Assembly: GCA_964458325.1 (NCBI GenBank)
Contig: CAYWIM010000008.1
Span: 9,157-73,156, forward strand
DNA: 64,000 nucleotides
DNA from: JAGMXM01 sp964458325
GTDB taxonomy: Bacteria > Verrucomicrobiota > Verrucomicrobiia > Limisphaerales > UBA1319
Direction: 5' to 3'
Shown: positions 1 through 8,468 of the stretch, one piece after another
Position numbering within the stretch: the stretch's first letter is position 1
Layout: every line of letters starts with the position of its first letter
Made by a program: the position numbers and the translations under genes
Notes under the pieces: model-generated
Told to the model about the DNA's origin: nothing
Database searches by the model: none
What the model saw: the letters and a program-made list of their open reading frames with translations, nothing else

Positions 1-1084
1 GTCGGTGCTGAACGTGGTGATGATCGGGTCGGTGCTGTGGCTGGCGCCGCGGTGGGGGGGCGAGCTGCCGCGCCAGATCTTTGCGCTGGCGGCGGGCGTG
101 CTGGTGGCGGGCTTGCTCCAGGCGCTGTTCCAGCTCCCGGTCCTGTGGCGCGAGGGGTTCCGGATCGCCTGGGTGAACCCCATCCGGGACGAAGCGGTCC
201 GCGAGGTGGCGCGCAAGATGCTCCCCGGGATTGTGGGGGTGGCGGCCTTTCAGATCAACGTCGTGCTGACCCAGGGACTGGCTTTCTGGGTGGGGCCGCA
301 GATCGTCGCCTCGTTCAACTATGCCGTGCGGCTGATGGAGCTGCCGCAGGGGGTGTTCGGGATATCGCTGGCAACGTATCTTCTGCCGACGCTGTCGGGC
401 CTGGCGGCCCGGAAACGCTACACCGAGTTCGGCGCCACGCTCCGCCAGGGGCTCGGCTACATCGTGTTCATCAACGCCCTGGCATCGGTGCTGCTGCTGG
501 TTCTGGCCACCCCCATCATGCGGCTGCTCTTCGAGCGCGGCCAGTTCGGTCCGGACGCGACCGGCCGCGCGGCGTTTGCGCTGGCGTGTCTGGCGCCGAG
601 CCTGGTGGCCTACTCGGCGGTGAACATCCTGGCGCGGGCTTTTTACGCGCTGGGCGACACGCGGACGCCGATGCAGATCAGCCTGGTCTGCCTGGGACTG
701 AACCTGGTGTTCACGATTCCCCTGGTTCTGACGTTCAAGCAGGGCGGCTTGGGGCTGGCCAACACGATCAGCTCGATTTTCAACGTCTGGCTGCTGGCCT
801 ATGGATTGCGACGGAAGCTGCGGCGCCTGGACTTTGAGCCCCTCGTCGCCCGGCTCGTGCCTCTGGCTGCCGCCACCGTGTTGGCGGGCCAAGTGGCCTG
901 GATCCTCCTGCAGCTGTGGGAGCGCGGCATCGGCCACGATTTCTTCCTGGCCAGGCTGGGGGCAGTCTTTGTGCCGATGGGCGCTGCCGCGCTGGTCTAT
1001 GGCCTGGCGACAATCCTCCTCGGAATCCCCGAGTCGCGCGAAACCGCCCAATGGCTTCGGCGCCGGCTGAGCGGGAAGCGGTAG
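1..1084 (+). CDS. murJ: Lipid II flippase MurJ (MviN), C-terminal part
   Basis: The reading frame is open at the left edge, so the true start lies outside the window and only about 360 C-terminal residues of a protein usually near 520 residues are visible. It is strongly hydrophobic with about ten membrane segments. It carries the MurJ/MviN pattern: an amphipathic stretch with GVFGISLATYLLPTLS, then the LLFERGQF loop, and an ARAFYALGDTRTP motif before the last helices. MurJ moves lipid II across the inner membrane for peptidoglycan synthesis. It ends at TAG 1082-1084 and converges on the minus-strand gene that ends at 1183. The family is clear; the N-terminal residues cannot be checked here. 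Confidence 0.93.
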   Translation, partial: SVLNVVMIGSVLWLAPRWGGELPRQIFALAAGVLVAGLLQALFQLPVLWREGFRIAWVNPIRDEAVREVARKMLPGIVGVAAFQINVVLTQGLAFWVGPQIVASFNYAVRLMELPQGVFGISLATYLLPTLSGLAARKRYTEFGATLRQGLGYIVFINALASVLLLVLATPIMRLLFERGQFGPDATGRAAFALACLAPSLVAYSAVNILARAFYALGDTRTPMQISLVCLGLNLVFTIPLVLTFKQGGLGLANTISSIFNVWLLAYGLRRKLRRLDFEPLVARLVPLAAATVLAGQVAWILLQLWERGIGHDFFLARLGAVFVPMGAAALVYGLATILLGIPESRETAQWLRRRLSGKR

Positions 1085-1182
1085 CCGCCTCCTTTCCGTG
1101 GGGGGCGAGGACCGGTTCGGAGTTCGGGCTTCGAGCCGGCTCCCGGGGCTTGCGGCCGCGGACCGCGCGAATCCGATCCAAT

Positions 1183-2148
1183 TCAGGCCATCCAGGGGCG
1201 ATCGCGCTTCTGGAAGACGCGAACCAGGTCGATGGCGAGCTTGGCGTCCTGGGCCACCTGGAAATCGAACATGCCGACGCAGAGGAAATCGGCCCCATTC
1301 TGGAGCGCGAACCGGAAGCCGGACTCGGGGCGAATCGCGCCGGCGGCGAGCGTCTTGAACGCGATCCATGGCTTGGCGACATCGCGCATCACGGCGGCGG
1401 TCCGATCCGGCTCCATGTCCCAGTAGTTGTCGGCGGAATTGTCGATGACATCCTCCTGCTGGTCCGGACGGCGGGCGGACCAGTATTGGGAGTGGTGGTG
1501 GGTCTTGACGTAGAAATCGGCGCCATACCCGTTCTTCTCGGACTGGACGATGACATCGATGAGATGGGCGCCGATGCCGCCGGGAACGCCCTGGGACTGG
1601 ATGTGCTGGACGCACTGGCCCAGGCGGTCGAGCTTGCCTCCGCGCAGCCAGCGGTCGCCGATCACGCCCTGGACATAGACGGCTGAGGCGCCGAAATCGA
1701 TCGATTGCTGGAGGTTGGTCTTGAGGTCGTCGTCCTTGGGATGGCCTTCGGCGATCCATTGGATCTTGCCCCCTCGCTCTTTCCAGTACCGGCCGAAGAG
1801 CTTCATGGGCCGCTCGCGCGGGTCGCAGATGATGGTGTTGATGCCGTGCTGCTCGAGCTGCTCGAGCGTGTCGAGAACCTTCTCGTCGGTATTGTAGCTG
1901 CGCATCAGGGAGGCGACGTAACCGAGATCGCGGGCGTGGGCCCAGCCGCTAATGAGGTTGCCGCCGGAGATCAGGCGGCTGACCTCGAGCTTGCCGATGC
2001 GGCCGCGGGGCATCGCGGAGCCCGAGGCGGGCGGCGGGGCGGCGGCTCCCTCCGCGCCGGCGGCCCGGGCCGCAAGGCCGGCGCCGCCGGCCGCCAACAT
2101 GGTTTGAGCGAGAAAATCGCGGCGGTTCAACATCGAGTTCGGTTGCAT
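1183..2148 (-). CDS. Tat-exported aldo/keto-reductase-like TIM-barrel protein
   Basis: A 321-residue protein begins with a twin-arginine type signal (NRRDFLAQT, residues 8-16) followed by an Ala/Gly-rich hydrophobic stretch, so it is probably exported folded. The mature part starts with GRIGKLEVSRLISGGN, the usual opening strand of aldo/keto reductases. It continues as an alternating strand/helix protein with phrases such as LEQLEQHGINTIICDPR and GADFLCVGMFDFQ. The typical catalytic Asp-Tyr-Lys-His set of aldo/keto reductases is not obvious, so substrate and even enzyme activity are unknown. Two starts are possible, ATG 2148 or ATG 2133; neither has a strong ribosome binding site. It stands alone between murJ and gatB, divergent from gatB. 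Confidence 0.7.
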   Translation of the reverse strand: MQPNSMLNRRDFLAQTMLAAGGAGLAARAAGAEGAAAPPPASGSAMPRGRIGKLEVSRLISGGNLISGWAHARDLGYVASLMRSYNTDEKVLDTLEQLEQHGINTIICDPRERPMKLFGRYWKERGGKIQWIAEGHPKDDDLKTNLQQSIDFGASAVYVQGVIGDRWLRGGKLDRLGQCVQHIQSQGVPGGIGAHLIDVIVQSEKNGYGADFYVKTHHHSQYWSARRPDQQEDVIDNSADNYWDMEPDRTAAVMRDVAKPWIAFKTLAAGAIRPESGFRFALQNGADFLCVGMFDFQVAQDAKLAIDLVRVFQKRDRPWMA

Positions 2149-2284
2149 AGCTCGTCGTTCGTTTCGATCCCGCCTGGCGCCGGGCCGGGCCGGGGATCGA
2201 GGTCAGAGACATTCAAGCGGAACGCGGATTGGGATGCAATCCGCTTTTCAGGCGGGCCGGGATGTGGCATGAATGGCGCGTCAT

Positions 2285-3706
2285 ATGGAATACGAAGTGG
2301 TTATCGGCCTCGAAACCCACGTCCAGCTCCGGACGCGCTCGAAGATGTGGTGCGGCTGCGCGAACGAGTTCGGGGCGCCGCCGAACACGAATGTCTGCCC
2401 GGTGTGTCTGGGGCTGCCGGGGGTCCTGCCGGTCGCCAACGAGGAAGCGCTCCGTCTGACCGTGTTGACCGGCTACCTGCTGCATTGCGCCGTGCCCGAG
2501 TTCGCCAAATTCGACCGGAAGAACTACTTTTATCCGGACATGCCGAAGAACTACCAGATCACGCAGTACGACCGCCCATCGACCGCGAACGGCTGGGTCG
2601 AGTTCGAGACGGGGAGCGGGCGGGCCCGGGTGCGGATCACGCGCGCACATCTCGAGGAGGATGTGGGAAAGAGCTTTCACTATGACCGATACAGCGGGGT
2701 GGATTTCAACCGGGCGGGGGTGCCGCTGCTCGAGATCGTGACCGAGCCGGATCTGCGGTCGGCCGAGATGGCCTGCGACTACCTGAACGCCCTGAAGGAT
2801 ATCCTGCGCCATGGCGGCATCAGCGACTGCGACATGGAGAAGGGCATGGTCCGGTGCGACGTCAACGTGAGCATTCGGCCCGCCGGGGCAGCCGAGCTCG
2901 GCCGGAAGGTCGAGATCAAGAACATGAACAGCTTCAGCGGCGTCCGCAAAGCCCTCGAATACGAATACGCCCGGCAGGTCGAGGTGGTGCGCGGGGGCGG
3001 CCCGATCGCCCAGGAAACCCGGCGGTGGGACGACGTGGCCGAGGTCACGGAGAGCATGCGCACCAAGGAGCAGGCCCACGATTACCGCTATTTCCCGGAG
3101 CCGGACCTGATGCCGTTTGCGCCGGCGGAACCGTGGCTGCGCGAGGTGCAGGCTCGGGTGATCGAGCTGCCGCTGGCCCGGAAGGAGCGGCTGATGCGCC
3201 AATACCAGCTCCCGGCCGCGGATGCCGAGACCCTGGCGGGCGACCCGCCGCTGGGCGCCTTTTTCGAGGGGATCGCGGCCCGCGCCCCACAGCCCCGGAT
3301 CCTGGCCAACTGGGTGATCAACAACCTGCGCGCCCGGCTGGCCGAGACATCAACCCCGATCCAGGAGGTGAAGTTCCCGCCGGCGGCGATGCTCGAGCTG
3401 CTCGAGCTGGTCGATTCGGGCAGGATCAGCGGCCGGATCGCGCAGGAGGTGTTCGCCGAGATGTTCGCCACCGGCGAGGCCCCCGGGCCCATCGTCGCCC
3501 GCAAAGGCCTCGTCCAAGTCAGCGACGCCGCCGCGCTCGAGCCGCTCTGCGACGCCGCCATCGCAGCCCATCCGCGCAGCGCGGCTGATTATCGCGCCGG
3601 CAAAACCGCGGCGCTCAATTTCCTCAAGGGCCAGGTCATGAAGCTCAGCCAGGGCAAAGCCAATCCGAATCTGGTCGGGGAAATGCTGCAGCGAAAACTC
3701 CAGTGA
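2285..3706 (+). CDS. gatB: Asp/Glu-tRNA amidotransferase subunit B
   Basis: Subunit B of the GatCAB complex, which converts misacylated Glu-tRNA(Gln) and Asp-tRNA(Asn) into the Gln and Asn forms; subunit B binds the tRNA and activates the acyl group. The family start MEYEVVIGLETHVQL is seen at ATG 2285; an in-frame ATG at 2273 would add only four residues. The zinc-type cysteines (CGC then CPVCLGLPG), the YPDMPKNYQITQYD block and the HDYRYFPEPDL block are intact. The C-terminus has the GatB/YqeY tail ending in GKANPNLVGEMLQRKL. Length of 473 residues is normal. gatA and gatC are not in this window. The next gene starts four bases after the stop, suggesting co-transcription. Confidence 0.97.
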   Translation: MEYEVVIGLETHVQLRTRSKMWCGCANEFGAPPNTNVCPVCLGLPGVLPVANEEALRLTVLTGYLLHCAVPEFAKFDRKNYFYPDMPKNYQITQYDRPSTANGWVEFETGSGRARVRITRAHLEEDVGKSFHYDRYSGVDFNRAGVPLLEIVTEPDLRSAEMACDYLNALKDILRHGGISDCDMEKGMVRCDVNVSIRPAGAAELGRKVEIKNMNSFSGVRKALEYEYARQVEVVRGGGPIAQETRRWDDVAEVTESMRTKEQAHDYRYFPEPDLMPFAPAEPWLREVQARVIELPLARKERLMRQYQLPAADAETLAGDPPLGAFFEGIAARAPQPRILANWVINNLRARLAETSTPIQEVKFPPAAMLELLELVDSGRISGRIAQEVFAEMFATGEAPGPIVARKGLVQVSDAAALEPLCDAAIAAHPRSAADYRAGKTAALNFLKGQVMKLSQGKANPNLVGEMLQRKLQ

Positions 3707-3709
3707 CGT

Positions 3710-4693
3710 ATGATGTCCGCACCCGAACTCAACCAGGGGATGGATCCCGCCGCCCGCGGGTTCACACGGCATTCCGATCCAGGCGGCCGGGGCAGGGTTG
3801 CCGCCCTGCGATGGGCGTGCCTGTGGGCGATAGGATGGATGGGTCTGATGGCAGGGGCGGGGGAGGTCCGAGGCGATCCCCTGACCCTGCGCGTCATGAC
3901 CTACAACATCCATCACGCGGAGGGAACCGACGGAAGGATCGATCTGGAGCGAATCGCCTGCATGATCCGGAAGGCGGGCGCCGACCTGGTGGCGCTGCAG
4001 GAGGTCGACCGCGGAGTCGCGCGGACCCAGCGCCGGGATCTGCCCGCCGAGCTGGCGGCTCTGACCGGCATGACGTGCCTGTTCACCAACAATTTTCATT
4101 ATCAAGGCGGCGAATACGGCAACGCCATCCTGACCCGGTTCCCGGTGCTGGAATGGACCAATAGCCATCTCCGAATGGTCCGGCCGGGGGAGCAGCGCGG
4201 ATTGCTGCAAGCGGTCGTCGATGTCCATGGCAATCCGCTGGTCTTCTTCGCCACCCACCTCGACAACCGTTCCGATGACGAGGAGCGCCGCCAGAATGTG
4301 CAGGAGCTCCGGGCCGCCGCGGCGCAGCACGGCGATCGCCCGATCCTGCTCGGAGGCGATTTCAATGCCGTCCCCGATAGCCGGGTGATCGCGGCCATGC
4401 GCGAAACGTGGATCGACCTGTGGGAGCTGGCCGGCGAAGGGCCCGGGTACACCTCTCCTTCCGGGAAACCGCGCCGCCGGATCGATTACCTCTGGATGCT
4501 CCGCGGAACGCCTGCCCGGGTGCGCCGGATCGAGGTGCTGGATTCGCCCGCCTCGGATCACGCCGCCGTCGCAGCCGAGATCGAATGGCCTCAGTGGACG
4601 GCGCCCCCGGTAGCCGAGCCGTGCCAGGAGGAGAATCCCGGCCCTCAACCGCCGGCCCTGACGATCGAGCCTTCCCCGCCGCCGCCGGATTGA
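3710..4693 (+). CDS. Secreted endonuclease/exonuclease/phosphatase-family hydrolase
   Basis: A 327-residue member of the metal-dependent EEP fold. The signature residues are visible in order: MTYNIHH (Asn), LQEVDRG (Glu), FATHLDNR (His), GGDFNAVPDS (Asp/Asn), RRIDYLW and SPASDHAAV (final Asp-His). A hydrophobic segment near residues 33-50 (RWACLWAIGWMGLMAGAG) looks like a signal peptide or anchor, so it likely acts outside the cytoplasm. The C-terminus after residue 300 is a Pro-rich tail. Substrates of this family range from DNA to phosphoesters and sphingomyelin and cannot be told from sequence alone. It starts four bases after gatB, probably in one transcript. Confidence 0.85.
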   Translation: MMSAPELNQGMDPAARGFTRHSDPGGRGRVAALRWACLWAIGWMGLMAGAGEVRGDPLTLRVMTYNIHHAEGTDGRIDLERIACMIRKAGADLVALQEVDRGVARTQRRDLPAELAALTGMTCLFTNNFHYQGGEYGNAILTRFPVLEWTNSHLRMVRPGEQRGLLQAVVDVHGNPLVFFATHLDNRSDDEERRQNVQELRAAAAQHGDRPILLGGDFNAVPDSRVIAAMRETWIDLWELAGEGPGYTSPSGKPRRRIDYLWMLRGTPARVRRIEVLDSPASDHAAVAAEIEWPQWTAPPVAEPCQEENPGPQPPALTIEPSPPPPD

Positions 4694-4787
4694 TACCGCG
4701 CCTTTGCCCGCAGCGCTGCCGCTGTCTGGCGGGCGCCCGATTCGCTGTAAATAATTCCGGATTGCGTCCGGCGTGGGATGACCCACC

Positions 4788-6206
4788 ATGGATCGTATGG
4801 GACCGGACATATCACGGGTGCATTTCGTGGGCGTGGGCGGCACAGCGATGGCCGCGGTGGCGGTCGCACTTCAGCAGCGGGGCTTCCAGGTCACCGGATC
4901 CGATGAAAAGGTGTATCCGCCGATGTCGACCTTCCTGGCCGAACACGGGATCGCGGTGCGGACCGGCTATGCGGAAGAGAACCTCGAGCCCGCCCCCGAC
5001 CTGGCGGTCATCGGGAACGCGATCTCGCGCGGCAATCCGGAGGCCGAGGCCATCCTCGAGCGGAAGATGCGCTACTGTTCGCTGCCGGAGCTGCTGCGCG
5101 AGTTCTTCCTGCGCGGCCGGCGGTCGCTGGTGGTGACGGGCACGCACGGCAAGACGACTACCACGGCGCTGCTGGCGTGGATCTTCGAGCGGAGCGGGCG
5201 GAATCCGGGCTTCCTGGTGGGCGGCTTGCCGGCCAATTTCGGGGCCGGCGCCCGGTTCACCGACAGCGAGTGGTTCGTCATCGAAGGGGATGAGTACGAC
5301 ACGGCCTTCTTCGACAAGCGGAGCAAGTTTGTTCATTACCTCCCCGAGGTCGTGATCGTCAACAACCTCGAGTTCGATCACGCGGACATCTTCGAGAATC
5401 TGGCGGCGATCCAGCTCTCGTTCCGCCGGCTGATCAATCTGGTGCCGCGCAACGGGCTGCTGCTGGCCAACGGGGACGACCCCAACCTCGCCCCCCTGCT
5501 CGGGATCCGGCACTGCCCGGTGCGGCGATTCGGCCTGGGACCGGACAACGAGGCCCGCGCGGTTCGGATCGAGTGTGCCGGCGACCGGTCCGCATTCGAA
5601 TACGAGGGGCAGCGGTTCCGAGTGCCGCTGGCGGGCGAGTTCAACGTCCGCAACGCTCTGGCGGCGGTGGCCTGCGCCCGGCATTGCGGCCTGAGCGCCG
5701 CCGAGATCCAGGCGGCCTTGGATACCTTCCGCGGCGTCAAGCGGCGGATGGAGATCCGGGGCGAGGCGGGCGGCGTCACCGTGGTCGACGATTTTGGCCA
5801 TCATCCGACGGCCATTCGCGAGACGATCCGGGCGCTGCGCCTGCGGTATCCGGGCCGGCGGCTGTGGGCGGTGTTCGAGCCGCGGACCAACACCACCCGG
5901 AGGAACGTGTTCCAGCGCGAGCTGGCCGATGCCCTGGCGCTCGCGGATGCAATCGCGATCGCGGAGGTGGCGCGCCTCGATCAGCTGGATCCCGCGGTGC
6001 GGCTGGACCCGGACCGGCTGATGCGCGATCTGCAGGCAGGCGGCCGGCCGGCCGCTTACCTGCCCTCCGTCGACTCCATCCTCGATCATATCGACAAGCA
6101 CGCGCAGCCCGGCGATGTCGTGTGCACGTTCAGCAATGGCGGCTTCGGCGGGATCCACGATCGTCTGCTGGCGCGGCTGCGCGCCCAGGAGCAGCGGCAT
6201 CCTTGA
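4788..6206 (+). CDS. mpl: UDP-MurNAc:L-Ala-gamma-D-Glu-meso-DAP ligase
   Basis: Peptidoglycan-recycling ligase that joins the recovered murein tripeptide directly to UDP-N-acetylmuramate using ATP in the cytoplasm. The Mur-ligase layout is complete: an N-terminal Rossmann domain (VHFVGVGGTAMAAVA, near residue 8), the ATP loop VTGTHGKTTTTALL near residue 117, the central EGDEYDTAFFDKRSKF block that favours Mpl over MurC, and the C-terminal VVDDFGHHPTAIRETI and VFEPRTNTTRRNVF blocks. Length of 472 residues fits. Presence of mpl implies meso-DAP peptidoglycan with recycling. It follows the EEP gene after about 90 bases, on the same strand. Confidence 0.95.
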   Translation: MDRMGPDISRVHFVGVGGTAMAAVAVALQQRGFQVTGSDEKVYPPMSTFLAEHGIAVRTGYAEENLEPAPDLAVIGNAISRGNPEAEAILERKMRYCSLPELLREFFLRGRRSLVVTGTHGKTTTTALLAWIFERSGRNPGFLVGGLPANFGAGARFTDSEWFVIEGDEYDTAFFDKRSKFVHYLPEVVIVNNLEFDHADIFENLAAIQLSFRRLINLVPRNGLLLANGDDPNLAPLLGIRHCPVRRFGLGPDNEARAVRIECAGDRSAFEYEGQRFRVPLAGEFNVRNALAAVACARHCGLSAAEIQAALDTFRGVKRRMEIRGEAGGVTVVDDFGHHPTAIRETIRALRLRYPGRRLWAVFEPRTNTTRRNVFQRELADALALADAIAIAEVARLDQLDPAVRLDPDRLMRDLQAGGRPAAYLPSVDSILDHIDKHAQPGDVVCTFSNGGFGGIHDRLLARLRAQEQRHP

Positions 6207-6373
6207 AGCGCAGGCGCGGGATCGATCCTGGGCAATGCCCGCTGCGAAGGAAGATGGAGGGGGAGTCAAAGAACGGGGGGCTGCGGCCGGGCCATGCCAT
6301 TTGGCCTCGACGACGAATCGGGTGCCCGGTTATGCTCGCGGCGATGGAACGAAACGATCTGCGATTATAGGCC

Positions 6374-6769
6374 ATGGCTTCTCGCGCCATGCCACTGCAT
6401 CATCGCCATGCCGGAGGGGCGGCAGCGGCGAAGCCATCCGGCAATCCCTTGTCGCCGTTGCTGCCGGGGTTCCTGCGCGCGCGCGAGTCGGGGGCGACGG
6501 TGGCGATCAAGGTCCAGCCTCGGGCCTCGCGCAACGAGATCGGGCCGCTCGAGGGCGAGGAGTTGCGGATCTGGGTGACGGCCCCGCCGGTCGATTCGGC
6601 GGCCAACGACGCGCTGATCCGGCTTCTGGCCGAGAGGCTCGGATGTCCGAAGGGCAGCCTCCAGATCCAGCAGGGCCAAGCCTCGCGCCACAAGGTGATC
6701 TGCGTGGCCGGATGGACCGTCGATGATGTTTTGCGGCGGCTCTCGGCCGCGCGCCAACCCGCGCCATGA
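6374..6769 (+). CDS. DUF167 (YggU-type) protein
   Basis: A small protein of 131 residues whose conserved part starts near residue 42. It has the DUF167 signature: VAIKVQPRASRNEI, then LRIWVTAPPVDSAANDALI with the invariant Ala-Asn, and GQASRHKVICVAG. The fold is a small alpha/beta domain of unknown biochemical role. The roughly 40 residues ahead of the domain are atypical, so the true start could be further downstream; ATG 6389 and ATG 6410 are alternatives. Its stop overlaps the start of the following hydrolase gene by four bases (ATGA), so the two are translationally coupled. Confidence 0.8.
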   Translation: MASRAMPLHHRHAGGAAAAKPSGNPLSPLLPGFLRARESGATVAIKVQPRASRNEIGPLEGEELRIWVTAPPVDSAANDALIRLLAERLGCPKGSLQIQQGQASRHKVICVAGWTVDDVLRRLSAARQPAP

Positions 6770-8298
6770 TCCGCCGCTGCTTCCTCTTCCTCTTGCCGCG
6801 ATGTCTCGAAGGCGCGTTCGATCGGGCTGGAGGCTTGCTGCTGGCGGGTCTTGCGGTGGCTGGCAACGCGCACGCGGCGTCCGCCCCGCCGTCGGCTCCG
6901 CCGGCGCTGCGCCGGGAGTTCCGGGGTGTATGGGTGGCCTCGGTATCCAACATCAATTGGCCATCCAAACCAGGTCTAGCCGCCGCCGACCAGCGGCGGG
7001 AGCTGACGGCGCTCCTGGATCGGGCGGCCGCGCTCAAGCTCAACGCGGTGATCCTCCAGGTTCGTCCCGGCTGTGACGCGCTCTATGACTCGCCCTACGA
7101 GCCGTGGTCCGAATACCTGACGGGCGCGATGGGAAAGGCGCCGGATCCGCCTTACGATCCGCTCGAGTACGCGGTCGCTCAGACGCACGCGCGGGGGCTC
7201 GAACTGCACGCATGGGTCAATCCGTTCCGAGCTCGCCACTCGTCGGGCAAATCGGCGGTGTCGAACGATCATGTGAGCCGGACGCATCCGGATTGGGTGG
7301 TGGCTTACGGCAACCAGTCCTGGCTGGATCCCGGCCAGCAGGCCGTGAGGCAGCACTCGATTCGAGTGATCCTCGACATCGTGCGGCGGTACGATATCGA
7401 TGGCGTTCATCTGGACGATTATTTCTATCCGTATCGGATCCGGGATCGTGCGGGCCAGCCGATCGATTTCCCGGACGATCGGAGCTGGCGCGCATTCGAG
7501 CTCGGGGGCGGCGGGCTGGATCGGGCCGACTGGCGGCGGAAGAACATCAACCAGTTTGTCGAGGATTTATACCAGGCGGTCAAGGCGGCCAAACGATCGG
7601 TTAAAGTCGGCCTGAGCCCATTCGGGATCTGGCGGAACCGGGTTCCGCAAGGAATCGAGGGGCTGGACGCGTTCGAGGAGCTCTATGCCGACTCGAGGTG
7701 GTGGATAGCGAACGGATGGGCGGATTATTTTGCCCCCCAGCTGTATTGGCCGATTTCGGCGCGACAGCAGAGCTTCCCGGTCCTGCTCGATTGGTGGTCG
7801 AAACAGAACTCGCTCGGGCGTCATCTCTGGCCGGGGCTCAACGCGGCCCGTGTGGGAACCCAATGGCCGGCTGGGGAGATTGTCCAACAGGTGGGGATCA
7901 TCCGGAAACAACCGGGGGCTACAGGCCATATTTATTGGAACATCAAGCCTTTAGAGAGACAAAATGGGGCATTATCGACAGCCGTCACGCAGCAGCTGTA
8001 TTCGGATGCAGCCTTAGTGCCGGCCTCATCCTGGCTGGACAGCCAGCCTCCGGCGCCGCCTCGATGCCAAATCGAAGATGGATCGGTTCGCTGGTCTCCG
8101 GCCGGTTCCGAACCCGTCCGGTGGTGGGTCGTGCAAGCCCTCAGGGGAAAGACATGGATGACGGAGGTGCTTCCGAGAACCTGCCGATCGTGGTCTCCAT
8201 CCAAAACGGGGGGGCAGCTGCGGGTCAACCGGATCGCTGTATCGGCCGTGGATCAGGCGGGGAATTCCTGCCCGCCTGTCGTATTGGCATGGCCATGA
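6766..8298 (+). CDS. Secreted GH10-like glycoside hydrolase (GHL10/YngK family)
   Basis: A 510-residue protein with an N-terminal signal region (hydrophobic up to about residue 35, GNAHAAS cleavage-like). It then opens with LRREFRGVWVASVSNINWP, the hallmark of the glycosyl-hydrolase-like 10 (DUF187/YngK) family. Further family blocks are LHAWVNPFRARH, the acidic YDIDGVHLDDYFYPYR block near residue 215, and WADYFAPQLYWPI. These proteins are TIM-barrel hydrolases thought to act on glycans in the periplasm or at the surface. A C-terminal Ig-like segment of about 80 residues follows. It overlaps the DUF167 gene by four bases. A small perfect hairpin with a T run lies 68 bases downstream. Confidence 0.88.
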   Translation: MIRRCFLFLLPRCLEGAFDRAGGLLLAGLAVAGNAHAASAPPSAPPALRREFRGVWVASVSNINWPSKPGLAAADQRRELTALLDRAAALKLNAVILQVRPGCDALYDSPYEPWSEYLTGAMGKAPDPPYDPLEYAVAQTHARGLELHAWVNPFRARHSSGKSAVSNDHVSRTHPDWVVAYGNQSWLDPGQQAVRQHSIRVILDIVRRYDIDGVHLDDYFYPYRIRDRAGQPIDFPDDRSWRAFELGGGGLDRADWRRKNINQFVEDLYQAVKAAKRSVKVGLSPFGIWRNRVPQGIEGLDAFEELYADSRWWIANGWADYFAPQLYWPISARQQSFPVLLDWWSKQNSLGRHLWPGLNAARVGTQWPAGEIVQQVGIIRKQPGATGHIYWNIKPLERQNGALSTAVTQQLYSDAALVPASSWLDSQPPAPPRCQIEDGSVRWSPAGSEPVRWWVVQALRGKTWMTEVLPRTCRSWSPSKTGGQLRVNRIAVSAVDQAGNSCPPVVLAWP

Positions 8299-8335
8299 AT
8301 GGATACCCTCGATTAACCCGGCTAAAAAAATCTTG

Positions 8336-8364
8336 TTGTCAATGGAACGGGATTCCCTTATATC
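8336..8364 (+). promoter_or_regulatory. Candidate sigma-70-type promoter of the porin gene
   Basis: TTGTCA at 8336-8341 and TATATC at 8359-8364 are separated by 17 bases. That is close to the -35/-10 consensus in an AT-rich gap of otherwise GC-rich DNA. It would start transcription near 8371 and give a leader of about 100 bases before the porin start. Assigned by eye only; Verrucomicrobial promoters are not well defined. Confidence 0.5.
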
Positions 8365-8365
8365 T

Positions 8366-8392
8366 CCGTGCAAATGCACGGTAGTGTTTTTT
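8366..8392 (+). terminator. Short hairpin with T run (possible terminator or leader element)
   Basis: CCGTGC (8366-8371) pairs perfectly with GCACGG (8376-8381) around a four-base loop. A run of six T residues follows at 8387-8392. It could end the GH10-like transcript, or sit at the very 5' end of the porin mRNA, because it directly follows the candidate -10 box. The stem is only six pairs. Confidence 0.4.
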
Positions 8393-8403
8393 GACCGGTG
8401 CAC

Positions 8404-8422
8404 GGGTAAACCGGATTTACCC
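8404..8422. promoter_or_regulatory. Perfect inverted repeat in the porin leader
   Basis: GGGTAAA (8404-8410) and TTTACCC (8416-8422) form a perfect 7-bp inverted repeat around five bases, followed by a run of A residues. It lies about 50 bases before the porin start and could be an operator for a dimeric repressor or an mRNA leader hairpin. No regulator is encoded next to it. Confidence 0.4.
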
Positions 8423-8468
8423 TAAAAAAAAACACGATTGGTAAAAACATCGCACGAGGAACAAACGA

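Noticed and set aside
3350..4843. Long minus-strand frame across gatB and the EEP gene
   Set aside because: Composition is typical of antisense frames in GC-rich DNA (Arg, Pro, Gly and His-rich); both plus-strand genes have full motifs.
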